Assembly (NCBI GenBank): GCA_014529385.2
Contig: CM043948.1
Coordinates: forward strand, 21,017,951-21,081,950
DNA length: 64,000 nt
Reading direction: 5' to 3'
Source of the DNA: Adiantum capillus-veneris
Taxonomy: Eukaryota > Streptophyta > Polypodiopsida > Polypodiales > Pteridaceae
A program made the translations under genes and the position numbers. Below are positions 37,534-51,826 of the stretch, in pieces (positions within the stretch are counted from its first letter, which is position 1; each line of letters opens with the position of its first letter). A model generated the notes under the pieces. The model did no database searches and was not told the DNA's origin. It saw only the letters and a list, made by a program, of their open reading frames with translations.

Positions 37534-40500
37534 ATGGCTGGATCATAGGACACTGCTCTTTACAATATCAAGAAGCTGGATGGAACCAATTTCCCATTGT
37601 GGAAGAAGCAGATTTGGCACGTGTTGGTACAAAAGAAGCAGATAAAACCTATAAAGCTCAAGGGGATAAAACCAGAAGATATGGACGAAGATGAATGGAG
37701 CGAAATGGATGAATTGGCACTTTCTACCATTATGCTAACTTTGGCAGAAAGCGTTTACTTCAATGTAGCAGACGAGATGTCGGCTTATCAAGCATGGTTA
37801 AAGCTGAGTGATCTTTATGAGAAGCAGAGTGCAGCTTCACAGGTATACTGGCTTAAGAAGCTTGTTGACTTGAAGATGAAAGAAGGGACACTATGTCTAA
37901 TCATCTGAATGAATTCAACACAATCTATAGTCAGTTGTCAGCTCAAGGTGTCAAGTTTGATGAACCTGTTAGAGCTATGTTCTTGTTGATCACATTGCCG
38001 GAAAGTTGGGACACTTTTCGCACAGCTTTGAGTAATTCTGCACCTCTAGATGGTTTGAACATAGCAGGTGTAGAAGGAAGTCTGCTTACTGAAGAAACCA
38101 ATAGAAAGACAATGGACAAAGGCAAAGGAACAGCCTTAGTTGTCAGGCGAAGGACCAAAGGAAAAATACAAAGGTGGAAAGAGGAATCGGTCTCGTAGCA
38201 AGTCCCACAGTGCTAAAGGCAAGAGTGATATAGAATACTACCATTGTGGCAAGAAGGGTCACATGAAAAGAGACTGCAGAGAATGGAAAGCAGAAAAAGG
38301 CAAAGAGAAAGCTGAAGACCATGGTGAGAAGAACAAGTCCTCAGTGAAGATTCAAGAAATAAATGTGACAAACACTGTTGCAGAGGATGACAGTCTAGTG
38401 TCAGAAGACATCTACTTCTTGAAGAATACAATGGACTCGGCTCTTCTTACAACATCTGATGGAAATGCACTGAGTGACTGGATTATAGACTCAGGGGCAT
38501 CACTTCATGTGTCTCCAAACAAGGAGTGGTTTTCCTCTTATGTGACCACTAAAGATCATGTTCGGCTAGGCAATGGGCAGACATGTGAGATCTTAGGTGT
38601 TGGAGATGTTCAATTGAAGTTTCAGAATGGCTCTTCTTTCACGCTGAAGAATGTGAGACATGTTCCCGCAATTACAAAGAGCTTGATCAGCACAGGTTTA
38701 CTTGATGATGCTGGCTATGTCACCACTTTTGGACAGAACATGTGGAAGATATCCAAGGGTTCTATGATAGTAGCACATGGAGTAAAGTCTGGAGGACTTT
38801 ACATGATTTATGTATCAAATGTCTCTAAAAATGTAATCAATGTAACCGAGCAGCCGAACGTTTCTTTGTGGCATAGCCGGTTAGGACATATGTCCAAGAA
38901 GGGAATGGAAATCTTGTCTCGTTCTGGTTATTTGCCTGGCTTTTCATTTAATGATTTTGAATTCTGTGAACATTGTCTGTATGGTAAGCAAACACAGTAG
39001 CCACATAAGCATAGAAGCAGTAGAAGAGATACACAGTTGGCACTTGTTCATGGTGATTTGTGTGGACCTATGCCTAACCTATCTCTAGGGGGATCTTCTT
39101 ACTTTATGACATTTATAGATGATTACTCGAGGAAAGTATGGGTTTACTTTCTCAAGCACAAGGATGAAGAGTTTAGTGTTTTCAAAACGTTTGTGACACT
39201 TGTGAAAAATCAGAGTGGCAAGAAGCTTAAATGCTTACGCACTGACAATGGTGGAGAGTATGTTTCAAAGGCCTTTCAGGACTTTTGTGAGTCAAAAGGT
39301 ATAAAACGTGAACTTACTGCTCCTTACAATCCTCCTCAAAATGGTGTTGCTGAGAGGATGAATAGGACCATACAAGAGAAGGTCAGAAGTATGTTGTCTA
39401 ATGCACAACTTCCAAATGGGTTTTGGGCTGAAGCTGTATCAACAGCTGTTCATCTTGTAAATAGATCTCCTAGCAAGGTTTTGCAGAAGGATTCAGTGCC
39501 AGAGATGGTATGGTCAGGCAAAATGCCCTCATACAAGCATCTCAGAGTCTTTGGCTGTGAGGCATATACTCACGTTGCAAAGGAATTTAGGAACAAACTT
39601 GAGCCAAAGAGTAGAAAGTGCATCTTTCTAGGCTATGGTAATTCTGGTGAGATGGGGTACAGACTTTGGGATCCCGAATCTAGAAAGGTTATCCGCAGCA
39701 ATGATGTTCACTTTAATGAAGCCAAATATCATTCTAAACCAGAGAAAGTTGAGGAGATTAGAAGAGTTGTCTTCCAAGAAGATGGACCTGCACGTGCAAG
39801 ACAAAATGTCAGGGCTCAAGAGGAGCAAGGACAGGATAGAGTGGAACCACAGGTTGTGGCTAAGCCTGAGCCACCTATTGTGCGTAGATCTGGACGTGTC
39901 ACGCGACCTCCTGATAGGTTTGTTCCATCTATGAACTATGTCATGTTGAATGATTGCAATGAGTCTTCATGTTACAAGGAAGCAGTGCAAATGAAGGACT
40001 CCGGGAATTGGCAATTGGCCATGCAGTCAGAGATGACAGCTCTGCATAAAAACAAGACATGGAAGCTAGTTAAATTACCACAGGGCAAAAAGTCTCTACC
40101 TTGTAAATGGGTTTACAGGTATAAGATCACCGCTCATGATAGTCAGCCAAAGTACAAAGCAAGGCTTGTTGCCAAGGGCTTTGAGCAAGAACAAGGCATT
40201 GACTTTGATGAAGTCTTCTCTCCGGTGGTCAAAATGACTACATTGAGATGCTTTCTTGCATTGGTTGCCATATTAGATTTGGTGTTGCACCAAATGGATG
40301 TCAAGACAACGTTCTTGCATGGTGATTTAGATGTGGAAATTTACATGCAGCAGCCAGAAGGGTTTGTTGAGAAAGGCAAGGAAGATTGGGTATGCCAGTT
40401 GTTAAAGAGTCTTTATGGCTTAAAACAATCACCGAGGGCATGGTACCATAAATTCCACAAGTTTATGCTTTCTCAAGGCTACAAACGTAGTGAGTTCGAT

Positions 40501-41514
40501 CACGGTCTATATACAAAGAAGGCTAAGGATGGTAGTTGGTTGATCCTTATTTTCAATGTGGATGACATGTTGATTGCTGGCAAGCACTTGGAAGAAATTT
40601 CAGCTTTGAAGTCAAAGATGGAAAAATCGTTTGACATGAAAGACATGGGTGAGGCAAGTCATATACTTGGTATGCGCATTGAGAGAGATAGATCAAAGAA
40701 GTTGATTTGGTTATCTCAAACAGAGTATATTGACAAGGTTTTGCAACGTTTCAATATGGAGAAGGGAAAGGCATTGAGTGTTCCATTGCCACCATATGTG
40801 AAACTTAGCAAACAAGATTGTCCTCTGTCTGAGGAAGAACATGCTGAAATGGATAAGATTCCATATGCGTTTGCAGTGGGTAGTTTGATGTATGCAATGA
40901 TTGCTACTCGCCCAGACATTGCATTTGCAGTGGGAGTAGTAAGTTGATACATGTCAAACCCAGGCAAGAGACATTGGGAGGCAGTGAAAGGAATATTGAG
41001 ATACCTGAAAGCTACAAAGAGTATGCGTATATGCTATGGGAGTCAGGAGCTAAGTGTAAAGGGTTTTACAGACTCAGATTATGCAGGTGCCTTAGACAAT
41101 CGAAGGTCTACGTTAGGGTATGTCTTTACATTGGCTGGTGGAGTAGTATCATGACGTTCTAGATTACAAGATTGTGTTACTCAGTCTACTACAGAGGCTG
41201 AATATGTTGCAGCATCAGAGGCATGCAAAGAATCAATTTGGCTTAATCAACTAGTAACAGATTTGGGAATCAAAGAAGAGATGCCTGTGTTATATTGTGA
41301 TAGTCAAAGTGATATACAATTGGCTCGCAATCCAGTTTATCACTCAAAGACAAAGCATGTGGATGTGAAGTATCATTTCATCAGGGAAATGCTTGAGGAT
41401 AAGCAACTTCAGCTTGTCAAAGTTCACACCACTGAAAATCCTGCTGATCTACTTACAAAAGGACTTCCCTCAGAGAGCTTTGCGCATTTTCGCAAGCAGT
41501 TAGGTGTAGGGTAG
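37534..41514 (+). pseudogene. Copia Gag-Pol polyprotein, four stops and two frameshifts
   Basis: ATG 37534 starts MAGS and meets TAG at once (37546-37548). Gag has LDGTNFPLWKKQI and the UBN2-type helices. About 37890-38150 is in another frame, flanked by compensating shifts. The zinc knuckle reads YYHCGKKGHMKRDC, so its first Cys is Tyr. Protease has IIDSGAS. The pre-integrase zinc region ends at TAG 38998-39000. Integrase keeps its D, D, E positions (VHGDL, RTDNGGEY, NGVAERMN). Reverse transcriptase has CKWVYRYK, MDVKTTFLHGDL and FNVDDML (YVDD box with Asn for Tyr), then TGA 40945-40947. RNase H follows with FTDSDYAG, TGA 41152-41154, TTEAEYVAASEA and HVDVKYHFIRE, ending at 41514. It is otherwise one frame throughout. 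Confidence 0.93.
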
Positions 41515-41603
41515 TACATCACTTCTCTACATCTCTTGTATATTAGCTTGTATAGTAGCTTCTCTCACACTTAAAGTACCACATTGGACTTTAAGTGGGA
41601 GGT

Positions 41604-41795
41604 TGTTGGGGTATAAAGCCCAATGTGGTCGCCCAGGTAAGTGGGCGGGCCGCCAGGTATGTACACATATTCTTTTGTAAAAACCTAATAAGAACTCACT
41701 ATGCTCTACACATTACAGTAGAGCGAGTTCACCATATCGTCGTGCTCTTCTTCTCGCACTCTCTCTCGCGTCGCACTTCCGCTCGTACTCCTTCA
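41604..41795 (+). repeat. 3' LTR of the copia element
   Basis: TGTTGGGG...CTCCTTCA, preceded by the polypurine tract TTAAGTGGGAGGT (41591-41603). Confidence 0.95.
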
Positions 41796-43256
41796 TACAC
41801 TGCCTAAATCTGCGAATCTGTGTGTTGGGGACCAATGGACTAGGCTAGACATAAAAAAGACAAAACATTTACTACTTGTGTGACACCACATTGGAGTCTA
41901 GTTGAGTAGCAGAGTACTTACAATTTATTGTCCACGAACTCAAAGCACCGTAGCTCATATGAGTAGCTGCATAGCTTAATTCCATATCCTCTCAATAGAA
42001 AGTACATGCAGTGCAAGCACAAGCCATAACTTTAGCGATGCTTAATTTAATATGCCATAAGAAAATGCAAAGAAGTAAAATATCTTTTTGCTTTCAAATT
42101 GTCCAATGGTATTATCCCTATTGAAAACTTATGGACTTTGTGTTCTTAAATATATGCACCAACAAAATAAACTTCCAAGCAAGTAGATAAAGTGAGTATT
42201 CTTGTAAGAGTATGTTAAGGGATGTCATTGCAGTATAGGCAGATGAGATATGTTGCGTAATTGTAAAAATCTTAAGAAATATGATAGCCATAATTTTATA
42301 TAGGAATGGATTCATTAAGGAATTAAAATCCGTGGATAAATTACGTACCTGGAGGTGGTTTGACGAAGTGACTAGTATCCAAATCGTCAAATGCTAAACA
42401 ATTTCATGAAAACAAAGGTCAACAACAAAATTCATCATTTGAGTAATGTTATACAAGTTAGAACAAACCAAAGTACAGATGCCATAAAGTTCAAGTCGTA
42501 CAGATGGGTGGACTATATATGTGAGTGAGTTTTCAAACCATTGATTATATACTATATCGGTGAGGTGGACTATATATGTGAGTAAGTTTTCAAACCACTG
42601 ATTGTTGTCGCAAGAAAAGGAGAAGCTAGTAAAATTTCACCAATGTTATTGAAACTAGCTAAAATAACAAAACATTGGCTAAGTTCCATGCTTTCCTTCA
42701 AGTAAATCGACAAAGTTTTAGTGTGAATACCTGCAAATCTTCCAAAAGAGCTTTAGGTGTGCCCTTATTTTCTTCGGTTAGGGAAATTGTTTTTGGCAAG
42801 CCCTAACTCAATCAACAAACATTGCTATGATTACTCTGATCTAAAGTTTGATTTCCATTATTGCTCTCTCAAAGAGAGTTTCACGTGAAAGTTTTTGTAG
42901 AAACTACTTTCGATGGTCATCGTTGAATGGATACAACAAACACTGAAATACCAAGAGACATAGCAGCGCCTATCTCCACCTTAAATATAGACACACAAAT
43001 CTCTCACCACGTAGCCACGAACACTAACTCCAAGCTATGAAAGACACACAAATCTCTCACCACATAGCCACGAACATTAACTCCACGCTATGAAAGACCA
43101 TATAGAACACTTACAGTATGTGTGTCTAAGTGTGTATGCGTATATCATCATAATTGATGAGTGAGTGTGTGTGGAGGTCAAGAGGTCATCAACTTGCAAG
43201 GTTGGGCACAATCGAATACAAAGGTAGGGTTCGCAGCGTGGTTGTAGTATTGACAT
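41796..43256. other. AT-rich intergenic region with two short tandem duplications
   Basis: No gene is supported. A unit of about 60 bp (GTGGACTATATATGTGAGTG plus TTTTCAAACCA) is tandemly doubled at 42508-42605. Another of about 56 bp (GACACACAAATCTCTCACCA plus GTAGCCACGAAC) is doubled at 42988-43095. Confidence 0.6.
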
Positions 43257-46050
<2,794 letters not shown>

Positions 46051-46052
46051 TT

Positions 46053-46066
46053 TGGTGCCCCCACGG
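46053..46066 (+). other. Primer-binding-like site of the Ty3 element
   Basis: TGGTGCCCCCACGG begins two bases after the 5' LTR. TGG pairs with a tRNA CCA end; the tRNA is not identified. Confidence 0.6.
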
Positions 46067-46113
46067 AGGAGGGCTTCTAAGAAAACTTCGGTTTACAATG
46101 TTGAAAGTGACGC

Positions 46114-47290
46114 TTGCCATCAATCATGGACGAATGGCTGAAGGAATTTTCTAATTGGAGGACGGAAGAAGAGGAGACTAAGGAGGCACTAGCCGCCTTC
46201 ATTGAAGTACTACTGCCAGGCTGCAGTGTCGTCAACGCTCAAGAGAGCCACAAGTTGAGAGCATCAGGTGGGAGGTCGGTGAAGTGCCATCACTGCTGTC
46301 AACCAAGACACACTATCAATGAGTGCCAACGACGAAGGGGCTGAAATTGTCTATGTCAACATTCATCGCGAAGAAGTCATTCACATCAAAGGAGGAAAGA
46401 AAACGGTAAGGCCTCTCTTCCCTAAAAAAAGTGCAGTCAAAGTTATAACCTTTACTCCAAAATGGCCTAAAGGGGCTGCTCGAGCCAAAGGTAAGGAGAA
46501 GATAAACCAGTCTGGAAACACATGACCCCAAAGGGAGAAGCATCTAGCCAAGCAAGTGCTTCAAGCTTAGAGAGCCAGGTTGTACCCAACTTGCCAAAGA
46601 GGAAGTCATCCAAAGCTAAGCGGCGGAAGGTCGCCTACCGATTTGCACGACGCATGTGAGCACTACCAATCCACTTCGACAATCCTGAAGAAGACGTGGT
46701 AAGAAGATTCCCCTGTCCTAGGGAAGAGTGGTTCAGCTACTGCTCTCCCTGTTTTGGAAGACGGGTAGAGGATCTCCCTTCTCTCCCTGTACAACTTATC
46801 CTAAAGAAGCTCTCCACCACGGGTGAAACTTAGTGAGCTGGAGACAAGTTGGAGGTGAATGGAGTGGAATTCATGCAACATGCCAACTACGGAAATTATC
46901 TGCAATTGCTACTAGCCAAGAGGCTGGGAGTGTTCAGACGCGTCGCCATCACCCCGTACGTGCTGAGCGACGAAGGAAAGGTAGAGCCCATGAAAGGCGA
47001 CGACCTCTTGTGGATGTGCCGACTCATCAACACCGGCACGATAAGAGTATAAGTAAGTACTCCACCCTCTGTGCATGATGGAAAACGGGTCGACGGCATT
47101 CCCATTCAGGTTCTTGCAGCATATGCATGTGAATATCTATGTAGATAGGAAAATCTTCTACCAACAGAAGATCGTGTACCTATTCGGTGCGGCGGTACTA
47201 GGAGAAATCCTTAATTCCCCAAACCCTATCATTCTCCCCATATTGGATTACCATCATTCCTTTAATGTTACTACATTTATCCTGTTTTAA
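46114..47290 (+). pseudogene. Upstream ORF region of the Ty3 element, broken
   Basis: Before gag, several short frames carry recognisable protein texture. 46114-46344 ends with CHHCCQPRHTINEC, a CCHC-like knuckle. 46849-47052 reads VEFMQHANYGNYLQLLLAKR and RLINTGTIRV. 47075-47290 ends in the conserved peptide KIFYQQKIVYLFG, NPIILPILDY and a stop. Tat/Ogre elements often carry an extra ORF of unknown role between the 5' LTR and gag, and the position fits. Frames change between the parts, so it is a relic, or several exons. Confidence 0.5.
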
Positions 47291-47393
47291 CCTATCCACC
47301 CAACCCTGTATAAAGCCGCTATGAGCCGCTACTGTCATTAATCTAAAAAAAAAGAAAAAAGAAAAAAGTTTTGTAATTTCTTGAGTCACTACC

Positions 47394-48220
47394 ATGGCAA
47401 GTGTTTCTTTCTCCACGTTCAGTGGAAAGAAGGGAGAAGATCTCACCACCGACTTTTTAGATGATTTCGACATTGCTTGTGTCGTTTCCAACAAAGATGA
47501 CGACGCTTCACGACTTCGAATTTTTTCTCTACTTATGAAATTAGGGGCCAAGTCCTGGTATAATGCATTGCCCCAGGCTACCAAGAATGCATGGGATGTG
47601 TTGAGGGCTGCCTTTGTAAAGAGGTTTGGTGGAGGCACAACCTCGGAGAAACTATGGCAGCTACTGACGGAATTGAAGCAGGGAGGTCTACTAGAGTATG
47701 CCACCTACGAGTCCAAATTTGTGGACTTATGGAAGAGATGGGGTACCTCACTGGAGGAAGGCGAAGGAGTGCCTAATTTCCTAAAGAAGGACCGTTTCAT
47801 TGCTAGTCTATGGTCGCCGCTTAGAGAGAAGGTGAAGGGAAGGTTTCCTTCAACATATGAGTTGGCAGTAGAAGTAGCCCGCCTTAAAGACAAGAAGCTG
47901 CGCATGCAAGCAAGAGTAAACAAGTTAGAGGAAACAAGCTCGGTCCGACCAACCCTAGTGACTGCAACAGCCAATCATAGAGCCCAACCGCAAGAGGCAT
48001 CAGAAGAGCAGCAAGACCTGCTGAGTCACATCACCACCCAACTAGAGAGTTTATCCGTGCATCTGGTGCAGCAAGGGCATGCACCTCTCAGGAATCCAGA
48101 ACAAGGAAGAGGACAACGAAGGTAGAACTAAGAGTACTACTGCTACAATTGCGGGGAAGACGGCCATGGTATGTACTACTGCCCACATCCAAGGAGGCAG
48201 AATTTCAATAGAGGGGGGAG
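47394..48220 (+). pseudogene. Ty3 Gag with zinc knuckle
   Basis: ATG 47394 starts MASVSFSTFSGKKGEDL. The Retrotrans_gag core reads LGAKSWYNALPQATKNAWDV, AFVKRFGG and YESKFVDLWKRWG. A stop (TAG 48123-48125) follows GQRR. In the same frame the knuckle CYNCGEDGHGMYYC (C-x2-C-x4-H-x4-C) follows at once, so Gag is cut just before its RNA-binding motif. Gag packages the element RNA. Confidence 0.85.
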
Positions 48221-48466
48221 ACAGAATCAGATCTCCCACCTAGAGCAAGACCACCACCACCTAGGCAGCCATGGCTGATCCCACCAGTCCAAATCCTTCG
48301 ACCACCCATACAACAACAACCACCACCCCAACCTCTCATTCCACCACTACCCCCAGCACCTGCTGTGAACCAAGCGGTGAGTGTTATTAGCTTGGAGGCT
48401 AAAGGGAAGGCAAAGGTAGAAGAACCAGTTTGAGAGAAGCACAAAGGGAAAGCGAAGGTAGAAGAA

Positions 48467-49156
48467 GTGGATTCTATGGGAGTGAAGCGTGCCAGGCATG
48501 AGAAAGCCTCTCAAAGAGAAGAGAAGATGAAAGGGAAGGCCGAGTCTAGCAAGCAAGCAACTAAAGCGCGACGAAAAATAGACATCGTGGAGTTCTCAAT
48601 AGGTGAGTATGCAAAACCCTATGCCATAGTTCAGAATGTGTTAATGCAGGGCCCGAAGATAACTTGGCCCCAATTACTCCACCTTGCACCAAGAATGAGA
48701 AGGCAATGGACAAAAATGGTGAGTACCAGAAAATCAAGACCCAGGATAGCTGGGGCTATCTCTGGAAGGGATCTCAATGATATCCTACCAACCATGGATG
48801 CCCACATCAAGGGGCAACGAATCTCAAATGTCTACATAGATGGTGGCGCGCAAATATGCGTCATGAGTGAAAAGATGATGCGCCATCTAGGTCTAGAGGT
48901 AAGTAGGCCGGCACCCTACCGAGCCAAAATGGCAAACAATGTAAGAGTGAAACGCGTAGGCATTGTGAATGCGGTCAAAGTAAAAGCATTCAATACAGAA
49001 GTGGAGGTAGATATCTTTGTCATGCCACACAAAGGGGAGGGCTACCCCATCATTCTTGGGAGGCCTTGGCTTATGGCTATGGAAGCTAAACAAGATTGGA
49101 GCACCGGAATGCTTTTGGCCTCACTAACGCCTCGGTCACATTATAGCGCTATGTGA
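48467..49156 (+). CDS. Ty3 aspartic protease region
   Basis: The frame has VYIDGGAQICVMSEKMMRHL, the protease active site in the DGG form usual for plant Ty3 elements, and later GYPIILGRPWLMA, the distal protease motif. The first about 100 residues are the basic Gag-protease linker. The frame ends at TGA 49154-49156, exactly where the reverse transcriptase should begin. The next frame opens in the middle of that enzyme. Confidence 0.8.
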   Translation: MDSMGVKRARHEKASQREEKMKGKAESSKQATKARRKIDIVEFSIGEYAKPYAIVQNVLMQGPKITWPQLLHLAPRMRRQWTKMVSTRKSRPRIAGAISGRDLNDILPTMDAHIKGQRISNVYIDGGAQICVMSEKMMRHLGLEVSRPAPYRAKMANNVRVKRVGIVNAVKVKAFNTEVEVDIFVMPHKGEGYPIILGRPWLMAMEAKQDWSTGMLLASLTPRSHYSAM

Positions 49157-49536
49157 CCTTTGTTTTGCAACCCTACTTTGGAACATCAATACGGGTTTTC
49201 ATAGATGATTTTTGCATCTATATTTTACGAGCCCTTCATTTAAGCAAAGTCTATGATGGCTTAACTAGGCTGCAAACCTTGGGTGTCCAGCTCAATGTGG
49301 ATAAGTGTCACATTGGTGAAAGCAAAGTCACTCTCCTTGGCCATCTAATTTCAACAAAAGGGATTGAGGCTGACCCTAGCAAGATCCAAGCCCTGGTATC
49401 TTTATCGTCACCCACCACCACTAAGCAGTTGGTTTCTTTCCTTCAGAAAGTAAGATACTTAAGTAGGTTCATTCACTTGCTATCTCAAGTGGTCCTTCCC
49501 CTACAACAACTCACCCAGAGAGATGTCTTCTCATAG
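49153..49536 (+). pseudogene. Ty3 reverse transcriptase, palm/thumb part only
   Basis: It begins FVLQPYFGTSIRVFIDDFCI (the F-x-DD catalytic box). It then has LQTLGVQLNVDKCHIG, LLGHLISTKGIEADPSKIQ and the thumb VRYLSRFI. All upstream motifs (fingers and the first catalytic Asp) are missing. About 400 bp of a normal enzyme is therefore deleted between protease and this point. It ends in TAG after RDVFS. Confidence 0.85.
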
Positions 49537-49612
49537 AGTGAAGAGAATGAGCAGCAATTTACTGAGGTAAAGAAAATCTTAGCTAAGCTTCCCACTATTT
49601 CACATCCTAAGT

Positions 49613-49990
49613 GTGGGAAGTGATACACTCGGAGCCCTGCTAATTCAAAAGGACCCCCAAACTTCTTTCATGACTCCTATTTACTTCTCTAGTCGTGTCA
49701 TGACCCCGTCAGAAAAGGGATTTACCGAAGTAGAACACATGGTTCTGGCACTAATGTTTGCTACCACAAAGTTCCGCTCCTATATCCTACCTAGACCCTT
49801 TGTAATCCTAACAATGGAAGAGGTTTTCCCATATGTAATGAGACACATGGATGTCTCATTTAGGATCTCTAAGTGGTTAATTAGATTATAAGAGTTTGAC
49901 TACACCATGCAAGTAGAAAACTCCACCAGGGCTAGTTTAGCAGAAATTCTCACTCATCGCCATTATGAGAGGAAGCTGAAGGTCAACACG
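49613..49990 (+). pseudogene. Ty3 RNase H (first, Ty3-type)
   Basis: SDTLGALLIQKDPQTSFMTP, IYFSSRVMTPSEKGFTEVE and LALMFATTKFRSYIL form the RNase H that follows Ty3 reverse transcriptase. A TAA after SKWLIRL (49889-49891) precedes EFDYTMQVENSTRASLAEIL in the same frame. Confidence 0.8.
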
Positions 49991-50003
49991 GAAGCAAACA
50001 CCA

Positions 50004-50789
50004 ATGGTAGAGAGTCCTAGGCTAGAAAGAGCTCACTCTCTTTTCTTTGACGGAGCATACAAGAGAACAATGGAACAGTCTGCGGCGGCTGGCATAGTCA
50101 TTTTCAATGAGCAACAAGAAAGAGTATTCTCCATTGGGCAATTATTACACTCCCACTCCAACAATGAAGTAGAATATGCAGCCCTAATTCTTGGGTTGGA
50201 ACAATGTATTTCACAAGAAATTCAATGCCTAAATGTGTTTGGCGATGCTTTGCTTTTGATAAGGCAGATAAATGGCACTTGGGTTTGTAAAAATCAAGGT
50301 TTACTTGGTCAACTACGCCAAGTTAAGGATTTTCTAAGGAAGTTTGAAGTAGTGAAACTATTTCATGTCCCCAAAGCAGAAAATCAGGAGGCAGATGCTC
50401 TAGCCAAAGAAAGGATACAAGACGTTCCAATCAAACTGAAGCTACCCCTCTTTCAAGGTAGTGATGCTATGCTTGATATCGTCAGCTGTCTAGATACAGG
50501 AGAATGTCCGGAAGGATACACTAAAGTCCAGAAACAGTGGCTGGTCAGGAAGGCTACTAGATATCGCCTTGTAAACGACCACTTGTATTGTAAGGGCAAG
50601 GATCAGATTCTCAAATGGGTGCCAACCTCCAGTGAGGTCACAGAGGTAGTTTCAAGTTGCCATGATAGCGTCTGCGGCGGTCATTTTGCTCTAGATATCA
50701 CCAGTAGGAAGATTCTACAAGCAGGATACTCTTGGCCTAGTTTGAACAGGGATGTGCACCATTGGTGTCAAACATGTAAGGCTTGTTAA
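50004..50789 (+). CDS. Second (archaeal-type) RNase H plus integrase zinc domain
   Basis: HSLFFDGAYKRTMEQSAAAG, NNEVEYAALILGLEQC, NVFGDALLLIRQINGTW and ENQEADALAKE give the D-E-D-D pattern of the additional RNase H typical of Tat/Ogre elements. After about residue 170 comes the integrase HHCC domain: HLYCKG, CHDSVCGGHFALD and WCQTCKAC. The frame ends in TAA at 50787-50789, just after the last Cys. Confidence 0.85.
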   Translation: MVESPRLERAHSLFFDGAYKRTMEQSAAAGIVIFNEQQERVFSIGQLLHSHSNNEVEYAALILGLEQCISQEIQCLNVFGDALLLIRQINGTWVCKNQGLLGQLRQVKDFLRKFEVVKLFHVPKAENQEADALAKERIQDVPIKLKLPLFQGSDAMLDIVSCLDTGECPEGYTKVQKQWLVRKATRYRLVNDHLYCKGKDQILKWVPTSSEVTEVVSSCHDSVCGGHFALDITSRKILQAGYSWPSLNRDVHHWCQTCKAC

Positions 50790-51799
50790 GTGGCCAGTGA
50801 TCGCACATTAACCTACGAGCCACAAACTCCTATCATCTCATATGGTCCATTTGAGAAATGGGGAATCAATGCAATTGGTCCTTTACCAAGGGCCCAATTA
50901 GGTAAATTGTACATCATAGTGGGTGTAGACTACATGACTCGATGGGCAGAAGCAACAGCCACCACCCGCATTACAACCCAAGGGGTAGCAAAGTTCATTT
51001 TTGAGCATATCTGTTGCCGTTTTGGCACTCCTCTTGAGATAATATTAGATAGAGGACCAGGTTTTAGAGGCAATCTGGTGGGAGAACTAATGAAGAATTT
51101 AGGCATCACAGCCGACATTCCACACCTTACTATCCACAATGCAATGGTCTGGTAGAGAAGGGAAATGGAATGATTTGTAAAATCATCACAAAGCAAGTGA
51201 ACAATCACACAGGAGATTGGGATAAACATCTCATGGCAGCTCTGTGGGCCTACCGAATGACATTCCGAACATCACTAGGTTTCACCCCTTTCCATCTAGT
51301 TTATGGGAAGGAGGCAATTCTACCCATTGAAGTATAGATAGCCAGCTTACGAGTCTTGGCTAGCCAGATACAACATCCAATTGTAAATCTCCGAAACCAT
51401 ATCCTGGATCTGGAGAGGCTCCAACTAGATAGGGAAGAAGCCATCAATCACTATGCAACACAGGCAGAATGACGCCGGATCACTTTCAATCAAGGGCTTA
51501 AAGAAAAGGGACTGGACAAAGGTATGTTGATGCTGAGATACGACAATAGATTCGGCACCAGGAAGGACAAGAAATTTCAACCCAGATGGGAAGGACCATT
51601 CATCATCAAGAAACGCTATGAAAACGGCAGCTATAAGCTGATGGAAGCACATGGGAGAATTCACAAGACTAGGGTCAATGGATGGAGACTGAAAATGTAT
51701 TTTCTTAGGTTTGATCCAGAATTCATGCTAGACATTCTAGAAGAGGGAGAACCCTCTAACTCCACAACTAAAGATGCAGAGGAAGGGCTAGAACCATGA
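50790..51799 (+). pseudogene. Ty3 integrase catalytic core and C-terminus, broken
   Basis: The frame 50790-51155 has PFEKWGINAIGPLPRAQ, IIVGVDYMTRWAEA (first Asp region) and LEIILDRGPGF (second Asp) and ends at a TAG after AMVW. The Glu region beyond is in other frames with stops. 51524-51799 opens again with KFQPRWEGPFIIKKRYENGS, the GPY/F module of Ty3 integrases, which helps choose the insertion site. No chromodomain is seen. Confidence 0.8.
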
Positions 51800-51811
51800 A
51801 TGCCTCTAGCC

Positions 51812-51826
51812 AGATGGGAGGGCTAA
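51812..51826 (+). other. Polypurine tract of the Ty3 element
   Basis: AGATGGGAGGGCTAA directly precedes TGATGGC, the start of the 3' LTR. Confidence 0.6.

Larger units (their letters stand above)
36844..41795 (+). mobile_element. Ty1/copia retrotransposon, nearly complete
   Basis: LTRs of 192 bp (36844-37035 and 41604-41795) begin TGTTGGGG and end CTCCTTCA. They differ at five positions by my reading. TGGTATCAGAGC (37038-37049) is the initiator-Met primer site, and AAGTGGGAGGT precedes the 3' LTR as polypurine tract. Flanks are CACAC and TACAC, a near-match. The internal 4.6 kb codes for gag, protease, integrase, reverse transcriptase and RNase H in that order, which defines copia. Four stops and two frameshifts disable it. 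Confidence 0.95.
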
